Shown here in pieces: positions 16,962 through 25,848 of a DNA stretch of 64,000 nucleotides. A program made the translations under genes and the position numbers. Every line of letters starts with the position of its first letter. Positions within the stretch are counted from its first letter, which is position 1. The notes below the pieces were generated by a model. It saw only the letters and a list, made by a program, of their open reading frames with translations. It had not been told where the DNA came from and made no database searches. This DNA is from Mycolicibacterium crocinum. GTDB taxonomy: Bacteria; Actinomycetota; Actinomycetes; Mycobacteriales; Mycobacteriaceae. Where the stretch lies: the NCBI RefSeq assembly GCF_022370635.2, contig NZ_CP092362.2, forward strand, positions 124,001 to 188,000, written 5' to 3'.

Positions 16962-17990
16962 GTGATAAATAAGGTGTCAGCCGTCGTGTGGCGCCTCGGG
17001 ATCTTCGTGGTCGTGTGCGCGCTCGGCGCATTCGCACTCATCACCGTGTTCGCGCAGCTGCGCTTCGATCGCGAGCAGACCTACACCGCTGTGTTCACCA
17101 ACGTCAGTGGACTGAAAAGCCAAGACTTCGTCCGCATCGCCGGTGTGGAAGTCGGCAAGGTCAAGAACCTCACCGTCCGAGACGATTCCACCGTGCAGGT
17201 CGAGTTCGGGGCCGACGACTCCGTGGTACTCACCGACGGCAGCAGGGCTGTCATCAAGTACGACAACCTGATCGGGGACCGCTACCTGGCGATCGAGGAA
17301 GGCGCGGGCGGAACCAAGAAACTGCGGCCCGGCGACACGATCCCGTTGAGTCGCACCGCGCCGGCACTGGATCTTGACGCCGTGATCGGCGGGTTCCGGC
17401 CACTGTTCCGCGCGCTGGACCCCGCCCAGGTGAACGCGCTCACCGGCCAACTCATCGCAGCTTTTCAGGGTCAAGGCGCCACGATCGGTTCCATATTGTC
17501 TCAGACCGCAGCGCTGACGAACACGCTTGCCGACCGGGACCAGCTGATCGGTCAAACCATCGTCAACTTGAACTCCGTGCTCGGATCGCTGGGCGAGCAC
17601 AGCGAGCAATTCGGCAAGGCCATCGACTCGCTGTCGCAGCTCGTGCACGGACTGCAAGCCCGCAAGCAGGACATCAGCAACGGAGTGGCCTACGCCAACG
17701 AGGCTGCCCGCTCGGTGGCCGACCTCCTCGCACAAGCACGACCACCGCTGCAGAAAGCGGTCCACGAGACCGATCGCACCGCGACCGCGGTGCTCGCAGA
17801 GCGCGATTATTTCGACAACCTCCTCAAGACATTGCCCGACTCCTACCGTGTGCTGCTGCGCCAGGGGCTCTACGGCAACTACTTCGCCTTCTACCTGTGC
17901 GATCTGCTGCTGAAGGTGAATGGAAAGGGCGGACAACCCGTGTACATCAAGTTGGCGGGACAAGACAGCGGCAGGTGCACACCCAAATGA
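16962..17990 (+). CDS. mceB: Mce family protein MceB
   Basis: 342 residues, with an N-terminal membrane anchor (LGIFVVVCALGAFALITVF), an MCE domain (YTAVFTNVSGLKSQDFVRIAG) and helical repeats rich in Leu and Gln. The short C-terminal end with FAFYLCDLLLKVNG and GRCTPK is typical of MceB. GTG start 57 bases after mceA, stop overlapping mceC by ATGA. One of six channel subunits. Confidence 0.94.
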   Translation: MINKVSAVVWRLGIFVVVCALGAFALITVFAQLRFDREQTYTAVFTNVSGLKSQDFVRIAGVEVGKVKNLTVRDDSTVQVEFGADDSVVLTDGSRAVIKYDNLIGDRYLAIEEGAGGTKKLRPGDTIPLSRTAPALDLDAVIGGFRPLFRALDPAQVNALTGQLIAAFQGQGATIGSILSQTAALTNTLADRDQLIGQTIVNLNSVLGSLGEHSEQFGKAIDSLSQLVHGLQARKQDISNGVAYANEAARSVADLLAQARPPLQKAVHETDRTATAVLAERDYFDNLLKTLPDSYRVLLRQGLYGNYFAFYLCDLLLKVNGKGGQPVYIKLAGQDSGRCTPK

Positions 17991-19315
17991 AGACCTTCGG
18001 CGAGCGCAACTTCATCGTCATGGGGGCCATCGGGGTTGTGGCCACCGCCGCCCTGGTTCTCGGCGCGCTCAACTACCACAAGCTGCCGTTCGTCTCCTCC
18101 GGGAAGACCTATTCGGCGTATTTCGACGAGGCTGGCGGACTGACCACCGGCGCCCCGGTGCGGGTATCGGGGGCTCCCGCCGGCCAAGTGCAGAGCATCA
18201 CCCTCGACGGGCAGTGGGTACTGGTCACGTTCACGGTGGCCGAAGGCATCCGGTTGGGCGACCGTAGCGAGGCTGCGATCAGGACGACCAGTGTTCTCGG
18301 CAACAAGGTCCTCGACCTCACCACCCGCGGCGCCGGGACGCTCTCCGGCACCATCCCCGTCGAGCGGACCACCTCGCCGTATCAATTGCCGGACGCCATC
18401 GGGGACCTCACGACCACCATCAGCGGTCTCGACACCGACCAGCTGTCCACATCGTTGACGGTGCTGTCCCAGACCCTCCAAGACACCCCCGATGACCTGC
18501 GGCTCGCCGTCGCGGGTGTCGCCCGATTCGCGGAAACGCTCAACCAGCGCGATGCCCGGTTGCGCGAACTCCTCGCGAACGCCGCCAAGGCGACCACCGT
18601 CCTGGGCGAACGCACCAATGACATCGTGCGCCTGATCTCCGACACCAACGCGTTGTTGGCGCAGCTGCGCACCCAAAGCGCGGCGCTGGACGAGATCTCG
18701 ACGAACATCTCGCTGCTCAGTCGGCAGATCGCCGGGTTCATCGCGGAAAACAAGACGACGCTCAAACCCGCACTCGACAAACTCAACGGGGTTCTCACGA
18801 TCCTCGACAACCGGAAAGTGGAGATCCAAGAGTCCATCAAAGGACTGGCGGCGTACGCGATGCAGTTCGGCGAGACCATCGCATCCGGCCCCTTCTTCAA
18901 CGCCTACCTGGCCAACCTGGTCCCCGGACAGTTCATTCAACCGTTCGTCGATGCCGCGTTCTCGGATCTCGGTCTGGATCCCAACGTGCTCTTACCTTCC
19001 CAGCGCACCGACCCCCAGGTGGGCCAGCCCGGCACCCCGGCACTGCCGATTCCCTATCCGCGGACCGGCCAGGGTGGCGAACCGAAATTGACTCTGCCCG
19101 ATGCGATCACCGGAAACCCGGGCGATCCCCGGTACCCCTACCGCGAGCCGGCACCGGCCCCTCCGCCAGGTGGGCCCCCACCGGGTCCGCCGGCACCGCC
19201 AGCACCCGATCAGCAGGCCCCACAGCCGCCGACGCCAAGCCCCTTCTTCGTGCCGGCGCCCGATGAAGTCGCGCCCGGACCGGCTGATTCCTCGATCCCC
19301 CAAGGCAGACGATGA
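17987..19315 (+). CDS. mceC: Mce family protein MceC
   Basis: 442 residues from ATG 17987, which overlaps the mceB stop. Membrane anchor GAIGVVATAALVLGAL, MCE domain YSAYFDEAGGLTTGAPVRVSG, helical region, then a strongly Pro-rich tail (PPPGPPAPPAPDQQAPQPPT). Pro-rich C termini are usual in MceC and MceD and probably extend into the cell wall. Longer in-frame starts upstream lie inside mceB and are not needed. Confidence 0.94.
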   Translation: MKTFGERNFIVMGAIGVVATAALVLGALNYHKLPFVSSGKTYSAYFDEAGGLTTGAPVRVSGAPAGQVQSITLDGQWVLVTFTVAEGIRLGDRSEAAIRTTSVLGNKVLDLTTRGAGTLSGTIPVERTTSPYQLPDAIGDLTTTISGLDTDQLSTSLTVLSQTLQDTPDDLRLAVAGVARFAETLNQRDARLRELLANAAKATTVLGERTNDIVRLISDTNALLAQLRTQSAALDEISTNISLLSRQIAGFIAENKTTLKPALDKLNGVLTILDNRKVEIQESIKGLAAYAMQFGETIASGPFFNAYLANLVPGQFIQPFVDAAFSDLGLDPNVLLPSQRTDPQVGQPGTPALPIPYPRTGQGGEPKLTLPDAITGNPGDPRYPYREPAPAPPPGGPPPGPPAPPAPDQQAPQPPTPSPFFVPAPDEVAPGPADSSIPQGRR

Positions 19316-20658
19316 CGAACTCTCGGACCAAGCTCGGACTGGCGATCGTTTTGGTGAGCCTCATCGTGGGCGGGTCGATTGCGGCGGTGCGTGTGGCACG
19401 CGAGGTCGATCGTGTTCACGTCGTCGCCTACTTCGAAAACAGCAACGGGGTGTTCGTCGGCGACGATGTCCGCATCAAGGGCGTTCGGGTAGGCGGGATC
19501 GACTCCATCGAACCGCAGCCCACACGAGTCAAGATCGCCTTCTGGTTCGACGCCAAGTACAAGGTGCCCGCCGATGCCAAAGCGGTCATCCTGTCGCCGA
19601 CGCTGGTGACCTCCCGCGCCATTCAATTGACTCCCCGCTACACCGGTGGCCCGGCGCTGCAGGACAACGCCGTCATCCCCCGGGACCGCACCGCGGTTCC
19701 AGTGGAGTTCGACGAATTCCGCCAACAGCTCGAACGGCTGACGACATTGCTGCAGCCCACCGAGCCCGGCGGGGTCAGCACGCTGGGCGCCCTGGTCAAC
19801 ACCGCGGCCGACAACTTGCGCGGCCAAGGCCCAGCAATCCGCGAGGCGATCATCAGGTTGTCCCAGTCGGTGTCTGCGCTCGCCGATCACAGCCCGGACA
19901 TCTTCAGCAGCGTCAAGAATCTTGCGACACTCGTCTCAGCACTTCAGGACAGCACCGTACTGATACGCCAGCTGAATCAGAACCTCGCCTCGGTCACCGG
20001 GCTGCTGACCAACAACCCCACCGAAGTCGGTGACGCCGTCAAGGACCTCAATGGCGTAATCGGTGACCTGACGGCCTTCGTCTCCGCAAACCGCGACGCG
20101 CTCGGTACCACATCGGACAAATTGACGTCAGTCTCACAGGCACTGACGGGCAGCATCGACGACATCAAACAGGTGCTGCACATCGCGCCGACGACGTTGT
20201 CCAACGCCGCCAACCTCTACAAGCCCGCCCAGGGCACGCTGACCGGAGCACTCAACGTCGCCAACTTCGCGGATCCGATCACCTTTCTGTGCAGCGCAGT
20301 ACAGGCCGCGTCGCGACTGAACAACGAACAATCGGCGAAATTATGTGTGCAGTACTTGGCCCCGATCATCAAAAACCGCCAGTACAACTTCCCCCCGATC
20401 GGTGTCAACCCCTTCGTCCAGGCCAGCGCCCGGCCGAATGAAGTCACCTACAGTGAGGACTGGATGCGCCCGGACTACGTTCCGCCGCAGACTTCACCGG
20501 CGCCGGACACATCGCCGGGCCACAGCACGCCGCCACCCCTCGACGAGCCGGCGCAACCAGCCGAAGGAACGCTGCCGGTTCCCGGCCCGTCGGCTCAGCA
20601 GACCGATCCCGCCGCCGGGCTGCCCGGCATGCTCATTCCACCCGGGGCCGGCTCGTGA
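19312..20658 (+). CDS. mceD: Mce family protein MceD
   Basis: 448 residues, with membrane anchor LAIVLVSLIVGGSIAAVRV and MCE domain YFENSNGVFVGDDVRIKGVRVGGI. The helical central part contains TLVTSRAIQLTPRYTGGP, a segment characteristic of MceD. Pro-rich tail. ATGA overlaps on both sides. One of six channel subunits of the lipid importer. Confidence 0.95.
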   Translation: MTNSRTKLGLAIVLVSLIVGGSIAAVRVAREVDRVHVVAYFENSNGVFVGDDVRIKGVRVGGIDSIEPQPTRVKIAFWFDAKYKVPADAKAVILSPTLVTSRAIQLTPRYTGGPALQDNAVIPRDRTAVPVEFDEFRQQLERLTTLLQPTEPGGVSTLGALVNTAADNLRGQGPAIREAIIRLSQSVSALADHSPDIFSSVKNLATLVSALQDSTVLIRQLNQNLASVTGLLTNNPTEVGDAVKDLNGVIGDLTAFVSANRDALGTTSDKLTSVSQALTGSIDDIKQVLHIAPTTLSNAANLYKPAQGTLTGALNVANFADPITFLCSAVQAASRLNNEQSAKLCVQYLAPIIKNRQYNFPPIGVNPFVQASARPNEVTYSEDWMRPDYVPPQTSPAPDTSPGHSTPPPLDEPAQPAEGTLPVPGPSAQQTDPAAGLPGMLIPPGAGS

Positions 20659-21794
20659 CGAGGACGCGCTGCGCCCGCGGCGTCGCGGTGATGGTGATCG
20701 CGCTGACGATCGCCGCGCTGTCGGGATGCGGTTTTCGCGGCCTGAACTCCTTTCGGCTGCCGGGAACGCAGGGCCACGGGCAGGGCTCCTACACGATCCA
20801 GGCCGAAATGCCCGATGTCGAAAACCTTCAACCGAACTCGCGTGTCCGCGTGGGCGACGTCAACGTGGGCACGGTCACGAAGATCGAGCGTCGAGGATGG
20901 CATGCGCTGCTCACGCTCGCACTCAACGGCGACGTCGAGCTTCCCGCCAACTCGACCGTGTCGTTGGGTCAAACCAGCCTGCTGGGCTCACTGCACGTCG
21001 AGTTGGCACCCCCCACCGATGTTCGCCCGGCGGGAAAGCTTCGGGCCGGTTCGCTGATTCCGCTGACATCTGCTGGGGCCTACCCGTCCACCGAACAGAC
21101 CCTGGCGTCGGTATCACTTCTGCTCAACGGCGGCGGAGTGGGGCAGGTACAGGACATCACCACAGCACTCACCTCCGCGTTGGGAGGCCGCGAGCAGGAC
21201 TTCCGCAGCCTGCTCTCACAGCTGGACATCTTCACCGCCAACATCAACGGCCAAATCGGGGACATCATCGCGGCCACCGAAAGCCTCAACCATCTGGTCG
21301 CGCAGTTCGCGGCACAAAAACCAGTCATCGACAAGGCCCTGGAAACGATTCCCGACGCGCTGGCGGTAATCAACGCCGAACGCGACAAGCTCGTTGAGGC
21401 GGTTGACCAACTCGGCAAATTCAGCGCGCTGGCCGCCGACTCGGTTAACCAGTCCAAAGAGTCGTTGATCCAGATCCTTAACGACCTGGGACCGGTATTG
21501 GAATCACTCGCGAACGCCGGTCCTGCGCTGACCCGTTCACTGAACCTGTTCACCACGGTTCCCTTCGTGAAGGACAACCTGACCAATTGGTGGCGCGGTG
21601 ACTACGCCAACATCACCACCATCGTGGACTTGACATTGAGTCGTATCGACGCGGCGCTGTTCACCGGCACCCGGTTCGAGGGCAACCTCACCGAACTGGA
21701 ACTGCAATGGGGCCGCACGATCGGGCAACTGCCTAGCCCCTACACCGCGCGAAATCCGCTGATCGCCCCCTACCGGTTGGACCAAGGACCGTAA
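20655..21794 (+). CDS. mceE: Mce lipoprotein MceE
   Basis: 379 residues. Signal peptide with lipobox LSGC, modified Cys at residue 25, so it is anchored as a lipoprotein; this is the hallmark of MceE (LprK type) among the six subunits. MCE domain YTIQAEMPDVENLQPNSRVRVGDVNVG follows, then helical repeats. GTG start overlapping the mceD stop; its stop shares one base with the mceF start. Confidence 0.95.
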   Translation: MTRTRCARGVAVMVIALTIAALSGCGFRGLNSFRLPGTQGHGQGSYTIQAEMPDVENLQPNSRVRVGDVNVGTVTKIERRGWHALLTLALNGDVELPANSTVSLGQTSLLGSLHVELAPPTDVRPAGKLRAGSLIPLTSAGAYPSTEQTLASVSLLLNGGGVGQVQDITTALTSALGGREQDFRSLLSQLDIFTANINGQIGDIIAATESLNHLVAQFAAQKPVIDKALETIPDALAVINAERDKLVEAVDQLGKFSALAADSVNQSKESLIQILNDLGPVLESLANAGPALTRSLNLFTTVPFVKDNLTNWWRGDYANITTIVDLTLSRIDAALFTGTRFEGNLTELELQWGRTIGQLPSPYTARNPLIAPYRLDQGP

Positions 21795-23254
21795 TGTATC
21801 TGAGTAAACGAGTCCGGTTGCAGCTGGCCGCCTTTGGGGTGGTGACACTGTTGGCCGGTGGAACCATGGCCTTCTATTACCTCCGGCTGCCGAGCCTGCT
21901 CTTCGGTATCGGCCGCTACCAAGTCACAATGAAGCTGCCGGACGCAGCGAGTCTGTACGACAACGCCAACGTCACGTATCGGGGCACTACGGTGGGTCGG
22001 GTCACCGACGTCCGCCTGACTGACACCGGAGTCGACGCGGTGCTGTCGCTGCAGTCGGACATCAAGATCCCGGCGGACCTCGACGCCCAGGTGCACAGCC
22101 AGACTGCGGTCGGCGAGTTGTTCGTCGAACTCCTACCGCGAAGCGGCGACGGCGCACCGCTGAAGAACGGCGACGTGATACCAGCCGGCCGCACCTCGGT
22201 CCCCCCCGACATCAACGCACTGCTGCGGGCTGTCAACACCGGTATCGAGGCGATCCCGCGCGACAACCTCAAAACGGTGATCGACGAGTCCTATACGGCG
22301 TTCGGTGGCTTGGGCCCCGAGCTCTCACGGCTGACGCGGGGGGCCACAACGCTGGCCATCGATGCGCGCAACAACCTGCCTGCGCTGACCACCCTCATCG
22401 ATCAGTCCAAACCGGTCTTGGACACCCAGACCGAAACCTCCGACTCCATCCACACCTGGGCGGCCAACCTCGCTCAAATCACCAATCAACTACAGCTCCA
22501 GGATGATTCGGTAAAGGGCTTACTGGTCAACGGGCCCCCCGCCGCAGACCAGGTACGTCAGCTGGTCGACCGCGTACAGCCCACCCTGCCCATCCTGCTG
22601 ACCAATCTGGTCAGCCTCGGCCAAGTGGCGCTCACCTATCAACCCAACCTCGAGCAGATCCTGGCCCTGTATCCGATCGAGATCGCCGGCCTCCAGGGTG
22701 CCGCGCTGGCCAACCGAAACACCAAACAGGACTACAAGGGCGTGTTCCTGTCCTTCAACCTGAACCTCAATGTGCCCCCGCCATGCAGAACGGGATACCT
22801 CCCCGCCCAACAGCAACGCGCAATGTCTGAGGTCGATTACCCACCGAAACCGGCCGGTGACTTGTACTGCCGGATACCACAGGATTCCGGCCTCACGAAC
22901 GTTCGCGGCGCCCGCAACCTGCCCTGTGAAACACGACCGGGAAAGCGGGCGCCGACGGTGAAGATGTGCGAAAGCGACGAAAACTACGTACCTCTCAACG
23001 ACGGCGCCAACTGGAAAGGCGACCCGAACGCGACGCTGTCCGGTCAGCCAGTTCCGCAGCCGCCGCCAGGAACGCCGCCGCCCACCTCGGTACCGGTGAC
23101 CGCCCCGATTGCGGTCGCCGAGTACGACCCGAGCACCGGCATTTACATCGGACCGGATGGCAAACAGTACCGGCAAGCGGATCTGGCTCGGAACGCTGCC
23201 GGGCAGCACACCTGGCAGGACATGCTGCTTCCGCCAAAGGACGGTGAACCGTGA
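21794..23254 (+). CDS. mceF: Mce family protein MceF
   Basis: 486 residues, with a membrane anchor (LQLAAFGVVTLLAGGTMAFYY), MCE domain (YQVTMKLPDAASLYDNANVTYRGTTVGRV) and a long helical region. The C-terminal segment is Cys- and Pro-rich (PPPCRTGYLP, PAGDLYCRIPQ, NLPCETRPGKR, YDPSTGIYIGPDGKQY), standard for MceF. Last core subunit; the two mce-associated genes follow with ATGA-type overlaps. Confidence 0.95.
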   Translation: MYLSKRVRLQLAAFGVVTLLAGGTMAFYYLRLPSLLFGIGRYQVTMKLPDAASLYDNANVTYRGTTVGRVTDVRLTDTGVDAVLSLQSDIKIPADLDAQVHSQTAVGELFVELLPRSGDGAPLKNGDVIPAGRTSVPPDINALLRAVNTGIEAIPRDNLKTVIDESYTAFGGLGPELSRLTRGATTLAIDARNNLPALTTLIDQSKPVLDTQTETSDSIHTWAANLAQITNQLQLQDDSVKGLLVNGPPAADQVRQLVDRVQPTLPILLTNLVSLGQVALTYQPNLEQILALYPIEIAGLQGAALANRNTKQDYKGVFLSFNLNLNVPPPCRTGYLPAQQQRAMSEVDYPPKPAGDLYCRIPQDSGLTNVRGARNLPCETRPGKRAPTVKMCESDENYVPLNDGANWKGDPNATLSGQPVPQPPPGTPPPTSVPVTAPIAVAEYDPSTGIYIGPDGKQYRQADLARNAAGQHTWQDMLLPPKDGEP

Positions 23255-23928
23255 CAACGCAAACCACCGGAGATACCGACGAACCCGTCCGCGACGACCA
23301 CACACCGCCCTCGCCTGCCCCTGATGACACCGTCGATGTCGCCCCCGAAAAGGGCGCTGACAGGACGGATGCCAGCGGCGGCGACCCGCCCGAAGGTGTC
23401 AACGACGAACTGTCGCGGGTCGCCACGCGCGCCTGGCGAAGCCCAATGCCGCCGCAGCGACTGGGGCTCGTGATGGGGTTGGTAGCGGTCGTGACGTTGG
23501 CCGCACTGACCAGTTGGCTGGGCTACCGGGCCTACCAAGCGCATCAGGCCTTCGAACAGCGCCAGCTGTTCGTGCAGGTCGGACGTCAAGGCGCACTGAA
23601 TCTGACCACGATCGACTGGCAGCACGCAGACGCCGATGTGAAGCGCATTCTCGACTCAGCCACAGGCAAGTTCTACGACGAGTTCGCCCAGCGGTCACAA
23701 CCATTCATCGATGTGGTCAACAAGGTGAAGTCGAAATCGGAGGGCACCATCACCGAGGCCGGCTTGGAGTCGCAGTCCCGTGACACGGCCCAGGTGCTGG
23801 TCGCTGTCAACGTGAAGACCACTGTCGGCGAGGGGCCAGAGCGCGAACCCCGAACATGGCGAATGCGCGTCACGGTGCAGAAAGTCGGCAACGACGCGAA
23901 GGTCTCTGACGTGGAGTTCGTGGCATGA
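23251..23928 (+). CDS. Mce-associated membrane protein (Mam), first
   Basis: 225 residues. An acidic, disordered N-terminal part of about 70 residues, one membrane helix (LGLVMGLVAVVTLAALTSWLGY), then an NTF2-like extracytoplasmic domain (TTIDWQHADADVKRILDSATGKFYDEF). This architecture is shared by Mce-associated proteins such as OmamA/LucA, which stabilise Mce complexes. Overlaps both neighbours by four bases. Confidence 0.9.
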   Translation: MTTQTTGDTDEPVRDDHTPPSPAPDDTVDVAPEKGADRTDASGGDPPEGVNDELSRVATRAWRSPMPPQRLGLVMGLVAVVTLAALTSWLGYRAYQAHQAFEQRQLFVQVGRQGALNLTTIDWQHADADVKRILDSATGKFYDEFAQRSQPFIDVVNKVKSKSEGTITEAGLESQSRDTAQVLVAVNVKTTVGEGPEREPRTWRMRVTVQKVGNDAKVSDVEFVA

Positions 23929-24509
23929 CGAACTCACCAGGGAAAGTCGAGTGCGACGATCAGGCTGCCGGCGTCGCCCCAGAATGCGAGGACACCCACG
24001 ATGGCGCCACACCAGGCAGACGTCGCGGCAACATCGTGCGCGTGCTCGGATTCTGGGTGTTGCCGGCTGTCGCCCTGCTGTTGGCGCTCGGCGCGGGCTA
24101 CTTCAAATACCAGGAAGCGACCGCCGATGATGCCGACCGCGCTCGGGCGCAAACCGCTCAGATCGCAACCGAAGCGACGGTCGCGATGCTCTCCTACGCA
24201 CCTGACACGGCAACCGCGAAGCTGAAGGCTGCGCGCGAGGGACTGACAGGGCCGTTTCGCGATTCATACACCTCGTTGACTGATGATGTCGTGATTCCTG
24301 GAGCACAGCAGAAACGAATCTCGGCCACCGCCAAGGTGACTGGTGCCGCCTCCGTCTCCGCCAGTGAAAACCATGCCGTAGTGCTGGTGTTCGTCGACCA
24401 AACCACCGTAGTGGGCAATGACGCGCCGACAGATACTGACTCCGTCGTTCGGGTGACCCTCGACAGAATCGGAAACCGTTGGCTGATATCGGGTTTCGAG
24501 CCGATATGA
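23925..24509 (+). CDS. Mce-associated membrane protein (Mam), second
   Basis: 194 residues with the same plan as the preceding gene: hydrophilic N terminus, single membrane helix (VLGFWVLPAVALLLALGAGYF) and an NTF2-like domain ending in RIGNRWLISGFEPI. It probably forms a pair with the first Mam protein beside the Mce complex. A remnant with the same C-terminal signature is found at 36.93 kb. Confidence 0.9.
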   Translation: MTNSPGKVECDDQAAGVAPECEDTHDGATPGRRRGNIVRVLGFWVLPAVALLLALGAGYFKYQEATADDADRARAQTAQIATEATVAMLSYAPDTATAKLKAAREGLTGPFRDSYTSLTDDVVIPGAQQKRISATAKVTGAASVSASENHAVVLVFVDQTTVVGNDAPTDTDSVVRVTLDRIGNRWLISGFEPI

Positions 24510-24570
24510 GCAGTATTCCAGACACGGCCGCGGCTGCCCGCGAGCCGCAGGCAGCGTGTGAGGAGCAGCC

Positions 24571-25713
24571 TTGAGTGCCCGACCCGCGGTGAGACCGTTT
24601 CGCATCGACGTTGCCGATGAAGTTCTCGATGATCTGCGAACGCGTTTGTCACAGACCCGTTGGCCGGAAGCTGAATGCGTAGCGGACTGGAGCCAGGGCA
24701 TCCCGTTGGGTTACACCCGGGAACTGGCCGAATACTGGGCGAGCGGATACGACTGGCGGTCGCGTGAAGCCGCGCTCAACCGATTCGCTCAGTTCATCAC
24801 CGAAATCGATGGCTTGGACATCCATTTCATCCACCAGCGATCCCCGCACCAAGACGCTTTCCCGCTGCTCATCACCCACGGCTGGCCCGGCTCAATCGTC
24901 GAGTTTCACAAAGTGATTGAGCCGCTGACCAATCCGACTGCCCACGGGGGACAGGTGGAGGACGCCTTCCACGTCGTCTGTCCGTCGCTTCCCGGATACG
25001 GCTTCTCCGGCAGGCCCATCCGCCACGGGTGGGGTGTGGACAAGATCGCGCAGGCATGGGAGACGCTCATGCTGCGCCTCGGCTACGCGCGCTACGGCGC
25101 CCAAGGCGGCGATTGGGGCGCAGCCGTCACCACCCAGATGGGCCGCCACCGCGGCCACTGCGCCGCCATCCATCTGAACATGCCGATCGCTTATCCTCCG
25201 GCGGGGGACATCGCCGATTCGTCGGAGGAAGAGCGGGAGGCGCTGGCCGCGTTGACGCACCACCAGCGTTGGGGCACGGGCTATTCCGAGCAGCAGTCCA
25301 CCCGGCCCCAGACCGTCGGCTACGGACTGGCCGATTCGCCGGTCGGCCAGATGGCCTGGATCGTCGAGAAATTCGCAGCGTGGATGGACTGCGACGGCCA
25401 TCCCGAGAACGTGCTCAGCCGCGATGAGCTCCTCGACAACGTCATGATGTACTGGGCTACCAATAGTGGCTCCTCCTCGGCCCGGTTGTACTGGGAGAGC
25501 TTCAAGACCCTGGACGCGACAACTCGTGTGGAATTGCCCACTGGTATTGCTGCCTTCCCCAAGGAGGTCCTGCGCGCACCGCGAAGTTGGTGCGAACCGA
25601 TCTACAACATCACCCATTGGACGACCATGCCGCGCGGCGGGCACTTCGCCGCTCTGGAACAACCGAGGCTCTTCGTCGACGACATCCGCGCATTCTTCGA
25701 ATCCGTGCGGTGA
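24571..25713 (+). CDS. Epoxide hydrolase (alpha/beta-hydrolase, EHN family)
   Basis: 380 residues. The N-terminal EHN domain (PFRIDVADEVLDDLRTRLSQTRWPE) is followed by the alpha/beta core: oxyanion HGWP at residues 103-106, nucleophile Asp181 in GGDWGA, and the catalytic His in RGGHFAALE near residue 359. Opens epoxides to diols; juvenile-hormone epoxide hydrolase-like proteins share this layout. TTG 24571 is preferred because GAGGAG lies five bases before it; GTG 24589 is an alternative. It follows the Mam genes by about 60 bases and is probably the last gene of the mce operon, linking uptake to epoxide metabolism. Confidence 0.92.
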   Translation: MSARPAVRPFRIDVADEVLDDLRTRLSQTRWPEAECVADWSQGIPLGYTRELAEYWASGYDWRSREAALNRFAQFITEIDGLDIHFIHQRSPHQDAFPLLITHGWPGSIVEFHKVIEPLTNPTAHGGQVEDAFHVVCPSLPGYGFSGRPIRHGWGVDKIAQAWETLMLRLGYARYGAQGGDWGAAVTTQMGRHRGHCAAIHLNMPIAYPPAGDIADSSEEEREALAALTHHQRWGTGYSEQQSTRPQTVGYGLADSPVGQMAWIVEKFAAWMDCDGHPENVLSRDELLDNVMMYWATNSGSSSARLYWESFKTLDATTRVELPTGIAAFPKEVLRAPRSWCEPIYNITHWTTMPRGGHFAALEQPRLFVDDIRAFFESVR

Positions 25714-25740
25714 TGCGGCCAGCCGGCAGGCAACGAAGCT

Positions 25741-25800
25741 TTGGGAGCACGCTTTCGATGAGCTAAACTTTCTGTATTGCGGAGATATTATCTGCTAGCA
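25741..25800 (+). promoter_or_regulatory. Promoter and putative operator of the aldehyde dehydrogenase gene
   Basis: TTGGGA at 25741-25746 and TAAACT at 25764-25769 are 17 bases apart. Directly after the -10 is TTCTGTATTGCGGAG, five bases, then ATCTG, CT and AGCA (25770-25800), matching the motif at 6076-6107. The last part contains the perfect palindrome TGCTAGCA. The likeness covers TTCT, TA, GCGGAG, ATCTG and AGCA with nearly identical spacing, so one DNA-binding protein probably controls both sites. Confidence 0.6.
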
Positions 25801-25848
25801 AGAGGATGCCCGCTGACAAGCACGTGTCAACTATCAAGGAGGCGATGA

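Noticed and set aside
16977-17963. Long minus-strand open frames across the mce genes
   Set aside because: Each mirrors an Mce protein with clear family motifs; the antisense products show no domains and no ribosome sites.
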